From the NCBI RefSeq assembly GCF_018130765.1, contig NZ_JAFCJZ010000022.1:87526-151525 (forward strand): 64,000 nt of DNA, written 5' to 3'. Below the pieces are notes generated by a model. That model was not told the DNA's origin, made no database searches, and was given only the letters and a program-made list of their open reading frames with translations. A program made the translations under genes and the position numbers. The DNA comes from Bradyrhizobium iriomotense (lineage in GTDB: Bacteria > Pseudomonadota > Alphaproteobacteria > Rhizobiales > Xanthobacteraceae). Below, piece after piece: positions 33,973 to 42,428 of this stretch (within the stretch, counting starts at the first letter, position 1; each line of letters begins with the position of its first letter).

Positions 33973-36534
33973 TCAATTCTTGCGCCCACCGCGGATCGCG
34001 AATGGCTTCATCAGCTCGGCGCAGGCGAGATAGACGACGACGAGCAGCGCGATCCCAAGCATCATGATCGGCGGCGGGGCGACGAAGCCGAACCAGGCTC
34101 CGAGCGGTGTGAAGGGCAGCACCATCGCGGCGAGCAGCGCGGTCAGCGAGGACGCCGCGAGCGCGGGATCGGGCCAGTTGCGCCAGGGCCTTCCATTGGT
34201 GCGGATGATGAAGATCACGAGGATCTGCGTCGCCATGGATTCGACGAACCAGGCGGTGCGGAATTCCTCGGGCGAAGCCTTGAACAGCACCAGCAGCGCG
34301 ACGAAGGTCAGGGCGTCGAACACCGAGGACAGCGGTCCCATGATCGCGGCGAAGCGCACCAGGCGCGACATGCTCCACACCTGCGGCTGCGCCGTGGACT
34401 GCACTGAGACCCGGTCGAAGGGAATGCCGAGCTCGGAGAGATCGTAGAGCAGGTTGTTGAGCAGGATCTGCGTCGGCAGCATCGGCAGGAACGGCAGCGC
34501 GATCGAGGCGGCCGCCATCGACAGCATGTTGCCGAAATTCGAGCTGGCGCCCATGCGGACATATTTGAGGATGTTGGCGAAGGTGCGCCGTCCTTCCTCG
34601 ACACCGTCGGCGACGACTTCGAGATCCGAGGCAAGCAGGATCATGTCGGCGGCCGCCTGCGCCACGCCGGTCGCGCCGTCGACCGACAATCCGACGTCGG
34701 CGGCCTTCAGGGCCGGTGCGTCGTTGATGCCGTCGCCGAGGAAGCCGACCACCTCGCCGCCGGCCTGCAGCGCCTTCACGATGCGTGACTTCTGGTCCGG
34801 CGCGAGGCGGCCGAACGCATCGGTGGAGCGCACCTGCACCGCGAGCGCCTCGTCGCTGAGCGCGGCAATGTCGGCGCCCGACAGCACGCGCTTGGGATCG
34901 AGCCCGACCAGGCCTGCGAGCCGCTTCACCACCACGGGGGCGTCGCCCGAGAGGATTTTCAGCCGCACGCCGCTGGCTGCGAGCCGCGCAATGGCTGCCG
35001 CGGCCGTCGGCTTCGGTGGATCGGCGAAGGCGCAGAGACCTTCGAAGGCGAGATCGGTCTCGTCGTCCGTCTCGACCTCGCGCAGCGCGCCGCTCCACGC
35101 CCGCGAGGCGATGGCCACGGTGCGCAGGCCCTCGCTGGCGAGCTCGCGCACGCGTGCCATGGCCCCCTCGCGCGCGCGCTCGTCCATCGTGCACAATGCG
35201 AGCACCGCTTCCGGCGCGCCCTTGACGATCAGCAGCGCGCCTTCCGGGCCGGTGGCGAGCACCGATCCCAGTCGGCGCGAGAAGTCGAAGGCCTGCCGCC
35301 CGGCAAGCCGCCAGCCTTGCGCGGCATCCGGCCGGCCGGCGGTGAGCGCGGCATCGAGCGAGCCGCGGTCGCCGCCGAGCGATGCCGCGATGGCGCCGAG
35401 CTGCGCTGAACGGGGCGCGTCCCTGCCCGCGGCATCGATGCTTCTGGCGAGCGTGATCTCGGCCGAAGTCAGCGTACCGGTCTTGTCGGTGCACAGCACC
35501 GTCATGGCGCCGAGATCGTGGATCGCGGCCAGCCGCTTCACGATCACCTTGCGGCCGGCCATGCGCAGCGCGCCGCGCGACAGCGTCACCGTGGTGATCA
35601 TCGGCAGCAGTTCCGGCGTCAGCCCGACCGCGAGCGCGACCGCGAACAGCAGCGAACCGAGGATCTCGCGGCCGAACACGACGCGGATGGTGAGCACGAC
35701 CAGCACCAGCGCCAGCGTGGCGCGCGCGATCACGAGGCCGAATTCGCGCAAATCGCGTTCGAAGGGCGAGGGGGCCTGCGTCTCGGCCAGCGCGGCGGCC
35801 GCCGCGCCGAACACGCTGTCGCGGCCGGTCCCGACCACGAGCGCGATCGCCTCGCCGGTCTGCGCCACGGCGCCGCGGAACAGCGCGTTCGAGGTGTCGT
35901 CGGGGTCGATGACGGCTCCGGCGCGCTTCTGTACCGGATAGGGCTCGCCGGTGAGCGCAGCTTCCCCGGCGGTGAAGGCGGTGCTCTCCAGCACCAGCGC
36001 GTCGGCGGGAATGATGTCGCCGGCGCGGACGCGCAGGAGGTCGCCCGGAACGACGTGCTCGACGTCGATCTCGCGAAAGGCGCCGTCACGTTTGACCTCG
36101 GCCTTCAGCGCCACCGAGCGGCGGAGGATCTCGGCGGCGCGGACCGCATGTCCCTCCTGGACGGTGTCGAGCCCGATCGAGCCTGCGAGAATCAGCACGA
36201 TGATGAGCCCGCCGATGTCGTCGCCGGTCAGCGTCGAGACGATGCCGGCGACCAGCAGGATCAGCGACAGCGGCTCCAGCAGTCGGCGCAGGATCGCGCG
36301 CATGGCGCCCTCGATGCGCGGCGGCGCATCGCTGTTCGGCCCGAAACGGCCCAGGCGTTCGGCGGCTTCGCTGGCGCTCAAGCCCTGCAAGGAGCAGCCG
36401 AGCCGGGTGCAGAGCGCATCCGTCGACAGGTGCCAGAACCGGCTCGCTTGGCTGTTCGGTGGCTTGGTCACGGCAGATCCGAAAAATGGAGGGTTCAAGG
36501 CCCGGGAAGGGTAAGCTGCGGAGGTGACAGCCAT
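33973..36534 (-). CDS. mgtA: MgtA-type magnesium-transporting P-type ATPase
   Basis: An 853-residue P-type ATPase of the P3B (Mg-importing) group. It has actuator motif LTGEP (about 194-198), phosphorylation site Asp350 in CTDKTGTLT, the conserved VGLTPELLPMI transmembrane motif, a hinge LGDGINDAPALKAADVGLSVD, and the ASSNFGNMLSMAAAS segment typical of MgtA/MgtB. Length is slightly below E. coli MgtA. The ATG at 36534 lies inside a short tandem repeat and has only SD-like GGG tracts beside it. A GTG at 36471 is an alternative start. No mgtC was seen next to it. Confidence 0.88.
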   Translation of the reverse strand: MAVTSAAYPSRALNPPFFGSAVTKPPNSQASRFWHLSTDALCTRLGCSLQGLSASEAAERLGRFGPNSDAPPRIEGAMRAILRRLLEPLSLILLVAGIVSTLTGDDIGGLIIVLILAGSIGLDTVQEGHAVRAAEILRRSVALKAEVKRDGAFREIDVEHVVPGDLLRVRAGDIIPADALVLESTAFTAGEAALTGEPYPVQKRAGAVIDPDDTSNALFRGAVAQTGEAIALVVGTGRDSVFGAAAAALAETQAPSPFERDLREFGLVIARATLALVLVVLTIRVVFGREILGSLLFAVALAVGLTPELLPMITTVTLSRGALRMAGRKVIVKRLAAIHDLGAMTVLCTDKTGTLTSAEITLARSIDAAGRDAPRSAQLGAIAASLGGDRGSLDAALTAGRPDAAQGWRLAGRQAFDFSRRLGSVLATGPEGALLIVKGAPEAVLALCTMDERAREGAMARVRELASEGLRTVAIASRAWSGALREVETDDETDLAFEGLCAFADPPKPTAAAAIARLAASGVRLKILSGDAPVVVKRLAGLVGLDPKRVLSGADIAALSDEALAVQVRSTDAFGRLAPDQKSRIVKALQAGGEVVGFLGDGINDAPALKAADVGLSVDGATGVAQAAADMILLASDLEVVADGVEEGRRTFANILKYVRMGASSNFGNMLSMAAASIALPFLPMLPTQILLNNLLYDLSELGIPFDRVSVQSTAQPQVWSMSRLVRFAAIMGPLSSVFDALTFVALLVLFKASPEEFRTAWFVESMATQILVIFIIRTNGRPWRNWPDPALAASSLTALLAAMVLPFTPLGAWFGFVAPPPIMMLGIALLVVVYLACAELMKPFAIRGGRKN

Positions 36535-36575
36535 CCCTTGGCCATCCCCTCGCTATCCCCTTGGCTATCCCTTGG
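36531..36575. repeat. Short tandem repeat over the mgtA start
   Basis: Four units of 11-12 bases: CCATCCCTTGG, CCATCCCCTCG, CTATCCCCTTGG, CTATCCCTTGG. On the mgtA strand each unit gives an AGGG-type SD-like tract followed by ATGG or ATAG, and the chosen start codon lies in the first unit. Confidence 0.8.
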
Positions 36576-36868
36576 CGCAATTGCGGGCCGGAACAGTTGA
36601 TGCGGGTCAATCGGGGTGCCCGCCGGCTGCAAAGGTTGCGAGATTTTAAGGGGATATCAAAGGCTTGGGCCGGCCTTTGGACCTCGAAAAAGCCCCGTTC
36701 TTGCTTGCCTAGAGGGGCCGCTTCCTTTATCCGGTTGGCTGCCTTGCGTGCGAGCGGTCCTGGGCCGCGGATTGGGCTTGGCGTCAGGCATGATCCCGGA
36801 AAAGTGGGCACCGGTTTTCCGCGAGGATCATGCCTCCTTGAGACAGATTGAACAGGGATTACCCGCGA
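36576..36868. other. Intergenic region between mgtA and purA
   Basis: This stretch carries no recognisable gene. It contains repeat family E at 36787-36834 and must hold the divergent promoters of mgtA and purA. Confidence 0.5.
36787..36834. repeat. Palindromic repeat, family E copy 1
   Basis: GGCATGATCC (36787-36796) and GGATCATGCC (36825-36834) are perfect inverted arms, with inner CGGAAAA and TTTTCCG pairing around a GTGGGCACCGG loop. A related copy is at 56781-56846. Confidence 0.85.
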
Positions 36869-38161
36869 ATGGCCAACGTTGTCGTCGTCGGCGCCCAGTG
36901 GGGCGACGAAGGGAAGGGCAAGATCGTCGACTGGTTGTCGGAGCAGGCGGATATCGTCGTCCGCTTCCAGGGCGGCCATAACGCCGGCCACACGCTGGTC
37001 ATCAACGGCGCGACCTACAAGCTCGCCCTGCTGCCCTCCGGCGTGCTGCGCGAGGGCAAGCTGTCGGTGATCGGCAACGGCGTGGTGTTCGATCCCGCCG
37101 CCTTCCTCGACGAGGTGACCAAGCTCAGGGGGCAGGGCGTTGCCGTTTCCCCGGACAATCTGCGTGTCGCCGAAAACGTCACGCTGATCCTGCCGCTGCA
37201 CCGCGAGCTCGATGCCCTGCGCGAGTCCGCCAACGCGGCGACCGCGATCGGCACCACCCGCCGCGGCATCGGCCCGGCCTACGAGGACAAGGTCGGCCGC
37301 CGTGCCATCCGCCTGATGGACCTCGCCGACCTCGACACCCTGCCGCACAAGATCGACCGGCTGCTGGCGCACCACAACGCGCTGCGCCGCGGGCTCAATC
37401 TGCCGGAGTTCGACGGCAAGGAGATCCTGAAGGAGCTGAGCGCACTGGCGCCGCAGCTCCTGCCTTACGCAGAGACCGTGTGGCGCCTGCTCGACATCGA
37501 GCGGCGCGCCGGCAAGCGCATGCTGTTCGAGGGCGCACAGGGCGCGCTGCTCGACGTCGACCACGGCACCTATCCGTATGTCACCTCGTCCAACACGGTG
37601 GCGGCGCAGGCCGCGACCGGCGCCGGCCTCGGGCCGGGCGCGGTGGGTTATGTGCTCGGCCTGTGCAAGGCCTACACCACCCGCGTCGGCCAGGGCCCGT
37701 TCCCGACCGAGCAGGACAATGAGATCGGCCGCAAGATCGGCGAGCGCGGCCGCGAGTTCGGCACCAACACCGGCCGTCCGCGCCGCTGCGGCTGGTTCGA
37801 CGCCGTGCTGGTCCGCCAGGCGGTCCGCACCTGCGGCATCAATGGCCTTGCTCTGACCAAGCTCGACATCCTCGACGGCTTCGACACGATCGAGGTCTGC
37901 ACCGGCTACAAGCTCGACGGCAAGGAGATCGACCATTTCCCGGCCGGCGAGGGCGCCCAGGCCCGGGTCGAGCCGATCTACGAGACCATCGAGGGCTGGA
38001 AGGAGCCGACCGCCAACGCCCGGTCGTGGGCGCAGCTGCCGGCCCAGGCCATCAAATATGTCCGCCGGATCGAGGAATTGGTGGGGTGCCCGGTCGCGCT
38101 GCTTTCCACCAGCCCCGAACGCGAGGATACTATCCTGGTGCAAAATCCGTTTGAGGCTTAA
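36869..38161 (+). CDS. purA: Adenylosuccinate synthetase PurA
   Basis: Cytosolic enzyme making adenylosuccinate from IMP, Asp and GTP in AMP synthesis. The 430-residue protein opens with VVVVGAQWGDEGKGKIVDWL (P-loop and catalytic Asp13). It then has FQGGHNAGHT (catalytic His41), GTTRRGIGPAYEDK, FEGAQGALLDVDHGTYPYVTSS and the C-terminal LTKLDILDGFD. Full family length. The ATG at 36869 with AGGGAT upstream is chosen over a TTG seven codons earlier. Confidence 0.98.
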   Translation: MANVVVVGAQWGDEGKGKIVDWLSEQADIVVRFQGGHNAGHTLVINGATYKLALLPSGVLREGKLSVIGNGVVFDPAAFLDEVTKLRGQGVAVSPDNLRVAENVTLILPLHRELDALRESANAATAIGTTRRGIGPAYEDKVGRRAIRLMDLADLDTLPHKIDRLLAHHNALRRGLNLPEFDGKEILKELSALAPQLLPYAETVWRLLDIERRAGKRMLFEGAQGALLDVDHGTYPYVTSSNTVAAQAATGAGLGPGAVGYVLGLCKAYTTRVGQGPFPTEQDNEIGRKIGERGREFGTNTGRPRRCGWFDAVLVRQAVRTCGINGLALTKLDILDGFDTIEVCTGYKLDGKEIDHFPAGEGAQARVEPIYETIEGWKEPTANARSWAQLPAQAIKYVRRIEELVGCPVALLSTSPEREDTILVQNPFEA

Positions 38162-38198
38162 CGATATCTTACCGGGACGCGCGTATAGTTGAGTAGAA

Positions 38199-39815
38199 AT
38201 GGCTGATTACTATCCGCTGATCGCCCGCGCTATTGCCGCCTTGGACCCCAACGCTCCCGGCGAAAGCCGTCGCGCGCTCTATGAGCGGGCGCGCACGGCA
38301 CTGATCGCGCAGCTGCGCAGCGTGCAGCCGCCGCTCTCCGAATCCGAGATCACCCGCGAACGGCTGTCGCTGGAAGAGGCCGTCCGCAAGGTCGAATCGG
38401 AGGCCGCCCAGCGCGCCCGCGAGGCCTCGCGCCCCGGTGGTGGTGGTGGCGGCCGCAGCGGCAGCGGCGATGCCTTCCGCCGCGCCAGCACCCGGGCCAC
38501 CGAGGCGAGCCCGCCCGCGTCCCAGCCGCGCACCCGTCCGGCCCCTCCGCCGCCGCGGGCCGACCGCCCGTCCATCAACGTCGACGACCAGGGCGACGCC
38601 CAGCGTCCGCCGCGCGCGCCGCGTTTCGACGCGCCGCGCCAGCCGGGTCCGCCCGCGCCGCCGTCGATGCCGGAACCGCCGGCGCCGCCGCCGGCCGGCC
38701 GCGATCGTGCGGGTGGGCGCCGTCCGCCAGACATCGGACCTCCGCCGGCGCTGCCGCCAGCCCCGGGCGTGCGCGGCTTCCGCGACATCACGGCCGATGC
38801 CAACGATCTCGGCGGCGCGGCCGCGCAGGCCAACCGCGCCGCGCGCCGTACCTACGCCAACGTGCCCTCGCCCTCACCGGAATTCGACCGGCTCGAGCCG
38901 AGCCTGGAGAACCGCGCCGGCGAGCAGGACGCGCCCTATTCCTATGACGAGTCGATCGAGGAGGCCGAGCGCTACGCGCCGCAGCCGCCGTCGCCGCGCC
39001 CGCACATCCCCGTCCTCGACCGCGACGCCAAGAAGCCCAAGCGCCGCGGCTCCGCGTTCCCGTTCAAGAGCGCGATCGCCGTCGGCATCGTGCTGATCCT
39101 GATCGGTGCCGGCATCCTCTGGGGCAAGCCGCTGCTCCAGACCGCCACCAACCTGTTCAAGTCCTCGCCGACCCAGGTGGTGGAGGCGCCGAAGGATCCG
39201 TCGCAGCCGCAGAGCAAGCCGAAGATCCCAGACCGCGTCGGCCAGCCCTCGGCCAGCGACCAGCCGGTCGCGCCGGTGGCGCAGAAGGTCGTGCTCTATG
39301 ACGAGGACCCGTCAGACCCGAAGGGCAAGCAATATGTCGGCTCGGTGGTGTGGCGGCTCGAGCCGATCAAGGCGTCGGGCAACCAGAAGGCCGACGTCGC
39401 CGTGCGCGCCGAGATCGAGATTCCCGACCGCAAGTTCAAGATGACGATGTCGTTCCGCCGCAATACCGACTCTTCGCTGCCGGCGAGCCACACCGCGGAG
39501 CTGACCTTCATCCTGCCGCCGGATTTTCCGGGCGGCAGCGTCTCCAACGTGCCGGGCATCCTCATGAAGTCGAACGAGCAGGCGCGCGGCACGCCGCTCG
39601 CCGGTCTCGCGGTCAAGGTCACCGACGGCTTCTTCCTGGTCGGCCTCTCCAACGTCGACGCCGACCGCGCCCGCAACGTCCAGCTCCTGAAGGAGCGTTC
39701 GTGGTTCGACGTGCCCCTGGTCTACGCCAACCAGCGCCGCGCCATCATCGCCATCGAGAAGGGCGCCCCCGGCGAGCGCGCCTTCAACGACGCCTTCGCG
39801 CAGTGGGGCGATTGA
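38199..39815 (+). CDS. Proline-rich single-span membrane protein of unknown function
   Basis: A 538-residue protein. Residues 1-75 are helical and charged (IARAIAALDPNAPGESRRAL). Residues 78-270 form a Gly/Pro/Arg-rich disordered linker. A basic stretch KKPKRR precedes a transmembrane helix at about 289-309. The C-terminal 200 residues appear to be a folded periplasmic domain (VVLYDEDPSDPKGKQYVGSVVWRLEP). It follows purA by 37 nt and may be co-transcribed. The N-in, linker, C-out design suggests a link between a cytosolic partner and the periplasm. No family name recognised. Confidence 0.85.
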   Translation: MADYYPLIARAIAALDPNAPGESRRALYERARTALIAQLRSVQPPLSESEITRERLSLEEAVRKVESEAAQRAREASRPGGGGGGRSGSGDAFRRASTRATEASPPASQPRTRPAPPPPRADRPSINVDDQGDAQRPPRAPRFDAPRQPGPPAPPSMPEPPAPPPAGRDRAGGRRPPDIGPPPALPPAPGVRGFRDITADANDLGGAAAQANRAARRTYANVPSPSPEFDRLEPSLENRAGEQDAPYSYDESIEEAERYAPQPPSPRPHIPVLDRDAKKPKRRGSAFPFKSAIAVGIVLILIGAGILWGKPLLQTATNLFKSSPTQVVEAPKDPSQPQSKPKIPDRVGQPSASDQPVAPVAQKVVLYDEDPSDPKGKQYVGSVVWRLEPIKASGNQKADVAVRAEIEIPDRKFKMTMSFRRNTDSSLPASHTAELTFILPPDFPGGSVSNVPGILMKSNEQARGTPLAGLAVKVTDGFFLVGLSNVDADRARNVQLLKERSWFDVPLVYANQRRAIIAIEKGAPGERAFNDAFAQWGD

Positions 39816-39824
39816 GGCGCTGCT

Positions 39825-39925
39825 GTCATTCCGCGGCGTGCGAAGCACGAACCCGGAATCCATTGCGCAGCACGTGACGTAGAGGAATGGATTCCGGGCT
39901 CGCGCTTCGCACGCCCCGGAATGAC
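39825..39925. repeat. Palindromic intergenic repeat, family A copy 2
   Basis: GTCATTCCGCGGCGTGCGAAG at the left and CTTCGCACGCCCCGGAATGAC at the right, with inner CCGGAATCCATT and AATGGATTCCGG. It is the compact form of the element at 3248-3413 and separates two convergent genes. Confidence 0.88.
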
Positions 39926-39932
39926 CTCCAGC

Positions 39933-40205
39933 TTACTGCGCCGCCGCTTCCCGCTTGCGGGCTGCCGCGGCGGCTGCGTGCTCGCGATCCATCACGGCGC
40001 GGCAGCCGGGGCTGACCTGCGCCTTGTTCCTGACCATGCAGGCGGTGATGCGCGGGATATCGGGAATCTCGCTGGAGCACAGCCGCATGGCGTCAGCCGA
40101 GCACATCTGCTGGGCTTCTTGCGAGAAGGCGAGACTGGGTGATGTCTGGAGTGCGAAGGTGGTGGTGAGCGCGATGAGCGAAGCGATGGTCTGATAGCGT
40201 GTCAT
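39933..40205 (-). CDS. Small secreted Cys-rich protein, paralogue 1
   Basis: A 90-residue protein with a signal peptide (cleavage near LAFS, residue 28). The mature part, QMCSADAMRLCSSEIPDIPRI then ACMVRNKAQVSPGC, carries four cysteines, and a charged Ala/Arg/Lys tail follows. The C-x2-DA-x-RLC and C-x2-N-(R/K)AK/Q-x-S-x2-C pattern matches the second gene at 40727-40969, so the two are paralogues. Probably disulfide-stabilised in the periplasm; function unknown. Confidence 0.75.
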   Translation of the reverse strand: MTRYQTIASLIALTTTFALQTSPSLAFSQEAQQMCSADAMRLCSSEIPDIPRITACMVRNKAQVSPGCRAVMDREHAAAAAARKREAAAQ

Positions 40206-40461
40206 GCAGGATGGGTCCCCGAGTTCCTAGGGCTTGAGCCGCTTGGTTTTGGGGCGCCGCACGCGGCTTGATCTGCCGCATGTCGCAGCCTTCACGCCGG
40301 GACCTTGATCCCGCATGTGGTCGCTCGATTACTTGGATGTCGAATCGAAAGTGCTGCGCCGCCCGAGCGAAGTATGCGCCATTGTCACGCGCCTGCAATG
40401 GTCATCGCAAAGGAATTCGCAATTGTTGCGCGCACGTCACGCAGCAAGCGGCGCGGCGCGA

Positions 40462-40692
40462 TCAGATCGGCCGGTCGGATGATGCGTTCGCTTGTTCGGC
40501 ATCATCAGCACCGAGGCAGGCGGCATGTTCCTCGACCGCTGTGACGCCCTTGGCGGTGAGTTCGAACAGATCGCCGTCCTTCATCACGTAGCCGCCGGCG
40601 ATCAGCTCGCCGATCTTGCCCTGCCGGTCGTCGGCGAAGGCGACGGACTGGCTGATGTCCCTGAGGATCGAGAGTTGTTCGTCGCGCAGCAT
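40462..40692 (-). CDS. Small hypothetical protein, winged-helix-like
   Basis: A 76-residue protein starting at 40692 (MLRDEQLSILRDISQSVAFA) with a GGAGAG site upstream. The sequence KIGELIAGGYVMKDGDLFELTAKGVTAVEEH has the strand-turn-strand look of a winged-helix 'LTxKG' motif seen in small PadR/MarR-like and restriction-associated proteins. It lies between two paralogous secreted Cys-rich proteins on the same strand. Role unknown. Confidence 0.6.
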   Translation of the reverse strand: MLRDEQLSILRDISQSVAFADDRQGKIGELIAGGYVMKDGDLFELTAKGVTAVEEHAACLGADDAEQANASSDRPI

Positions 40693-40726
40693 GGCTTCAC
40701 TCTCCGTTCGCAGGGGCTTCCGATCC

Positions 40727-40969
40727 TCACATGCCGTGGCTGGCGAACACCTTGCTGCATGATCTCGACAGCTTGGCCCGGTTGGCCTGCAGGCAGCTCT
40801 GCACTGCGCTGTCATTGCCGAGTTCCTTGCGGCACAGCCGCGACGCATCGCGCGAGCAGGCGTTCTGCTCCTGCGGCGTGCCCATGTGGCCCTGGGCGAG
40901 AGCGGGCGCACTCGACAGGCCGCTCAGGGCTGCGAGCGTGATCGTTGCCAGAACGAATTTACGGAACAT
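40727..40969 (-). CDS. Small secreted Cys-rich protein, paralogue 2
   Basis: An 80-residue protein (start MFRKFVLATITLAALSG at 40969) with a signal peptide ending near ALA-QG. The mature domain NACSRDASRLCRKELGNDSAV followed by CLQANRAKLSRSC has four cysteines spaced like those of the protein at 39933-40205. Function unknown; the motif suggests a small helical disulfide hairpin. Confidence 0.75.
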   Translation of the reverse strand: MFRKFVLATITLAALSGLSSAPALAQGHMGTPQEQNACSRDASRLCRKELGNDSAVQSCLQANRAKLSRSCSKVFASHGM

Positions 40970-41116
40970 CGGCGGCTCCAATCCGACAGGGAGACTTCAA
41001 AGGTCCTGTCTGAACTCGTCGCCTTGCCACTTGTTCCCCCTTCGAAGGCGGCCGGCGCCCCGCTGTTCAAGGTTCCCGCGGCGCTGCTATAACGGGGCGA
41101 GGTGTGAGGGTATTTG

Positions 41117-41545
41117 ATGAAACGCTATCTGGTGTTTGCTCTGGTCGGCCCGTTCGTCGGCGGGTTCCTGTTGCTGCTGACGACGACCTATCAGTCCGGC
41201 TATTGGACCCAGACCAGTCTCGGCGAGGTCGGCAAGCTGTTCGTGGTGTTCTTCAAGACCCTGCAATACAGCTATCTGTTCGGCTTCCTGCCTTCGCTGA
41301 TGATCGGCGCGGTCGACGATATTCTCATTCATATCCGCCGGATCGGCCCTAGCTTGCGGATGCTCCTCGTTGGCCTCTTCGCCTTCGTGCTGGCCTCGCT
41401 GACCTACAGCTCGCGCGGGCCGGATTCGGGCCTGGTGCAGTTCATCCTGTACGGCATGGTCGGCTTCGTGCCGTCGGTGATTTCCTCCTGGCTCGTGCAT
41501 AGATATGTCGAGGAGCCGGAATCCGCGGCGGCGACTCCGACCTGA
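41117..41545 (+). CDS. Small polytopic membrane protein of unknown function
   Basis: A 142-residue protein with four hydrophobic segments (YLVFALVGPFVGGFLLLL; SYLFGFLPSLMIGAVDDIL; MLLVGLFAFVLASLTY; FILYGMVGFVPSVISSWLV). A G-rich, SD-like stretch precedes the start codon; the ATG at 41117 is preferred to the TTG just before it. It is 60 bp upstream of a DUF4112 gene in the same direction. No family with known function recognised. Confidence 0.75.
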   Translation: MKRYLVFALVGPFVGGFLLLLTTTYQSGYWTQTSLGEVGKLFVVFFKTLQYSYLFGFLPSLMIGAVDDILIHIRRIGPSLRMLLVGLFAFVLASLTYSSRGPDSGLVQFILYGMVGFVPSVISSWLVHRYVEEPESAAATPT

Positions 41546-41605
41546 GCGCGCGACCTTCGGACGCGGCAGCAACCCTCCGTCCCGCTGGCGCGTTCCACAG
41601 AGACC

Positions 41606-42181
41606 ATGACCATGTCCGACGACGACATTCTTGTTCCGCGCAAGCCCCGTTCGGGAGACCGTTCGCGCGACAATTTCCAAGATACCTTCCAAGGTACCTT
41701 CCAAGGTACCTCCAAAGGCACCGCGCGCGGGCCGATCATCGACCAGGATGGCCGCGAGATCCGCCCCGAGACGCTTGAGCAAGGGTTTCAGGAGTTTCGC
41801 TTTGAATTCGGGCAAGGCAGTCCGTTCGGCAATCTGACCCGCGAGCAGCGGATCGCCCGTATCGAGGCGATCGCAAAACTGCTCGACGTCGCCTTCATCC
41901 TGCCCGGCACCAACATCCGCTATGGCATCGACGGGCTGATCGGGCTGATCCCCGTGGTCGGCGACATCATCACGACCGCGATCTCGCTATGGCTGGTGCG
42001 CGAGGCGAGGGCGCTGGGCGCGCCCTGGTACATCACCGCGCGCATGCTCGGCAATGTCGCGGTCGACGGCGTGGTCGGCATGGTCCCGTTCGCCGGCGAT
42101 GCCTTCGACGTCATGTTCCGCGCCAACATGCGCAATGTCCGCCTGCTCCGCCGCTGGCTCGACAAGCAGCCGCGGATCTAG
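41606..42181 (+). CDS. DUF4112 membrane protein with tandem-repeat N-terminus
   Basis: A 191-residue protein. The N-terminal region has the repeat FQDT-FQGT-FQGT-SKGT, encoded by four 12-nt units. The C-terminal half is a DUF4112 domain: RIARIEAIAKLLDVAFILPG, then YGIDGLIGLIPVVGDIITTA and GNVAVDGVVGMVPFAGDAFDV. It has two or three membrane-associated Gly-rich helices. Function of the family is unknown. Confidence 0.85.
   Translation: MTMSDDDILVPRKPRSGDRSRDNFQDTFQGTFQGTSKGTARGPIIDQDGREIRPETLEQGFQEFRFEFGQGSPFGNLTREQRIARIEAIAKLLDVAFILPGTNIRYGIDGLIGLIPVVGDIITTAISLWLVREARALGAPWYITARMLGNVAVDGVVGMVPFAGDAFDVMFRANMRNVRLLRRWLDKQPRI
41675..41722 (+). repeat. Four in-frame 12-nt tandem repeats in the DUF4112 gene
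   Basis: TTCCAAGATACC, TTCCAAGGTACC, TTCCAAGGTACC and TCCAAAGGCACC follow directly. Because the unit is a multiple of three, slippage would change the number of FQGT units without breaking the frame. The DNA is much less GC-rich than the rest of the gene. Confidence 0.9.
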
Positions 42182-42194
42182 CGCGCGATGTCGC

Positions 42195-42342
42195 CTTCTT
42201 CGCCTCGCCCCGCTTGCGGGGAGAGGCCGACGCGCGAAGCGCGGCGGGTGAGGGGAGTCTCCGCGAGTCCAGTTGTCACCGTGAATGCGGAAGCAGCCCC
42301 TCACCCCGCCCTCTCCCCGCAAGAGCGGGGCGAGGGAGACGA
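42195..42342. repeat. Palindromic intergenic repeat, family B copy 4
   Basis: TCGCCTCGCCCCGCTTGCGG at the left and CCGCAAGAGCGGGGCGAGGG at the right. Central parts GGTGAGGGGAGTCTCCGCGA and CCCCTCACCCCGCCCTCTCC are as in the other copies. It lies between convergent genes. Confidence 0.88.
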
Positions 42343-42428
42343 CAGAGCGTGCCCCCCACCAAAACGCAAAAAGCGCGACGACCTTTCGGCCATCGCGCCT
42401 TCAGCGCGCATCGGAGGTTTGCGAAAAC

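Noticed and set aside
34454..35941. Long open frame antisense to mgtA (about 495 codons)
   Set aside because: Ser/Ala/Arg-rich shadow of a strongly supported P-type ATPase; no ribosome site or domain.
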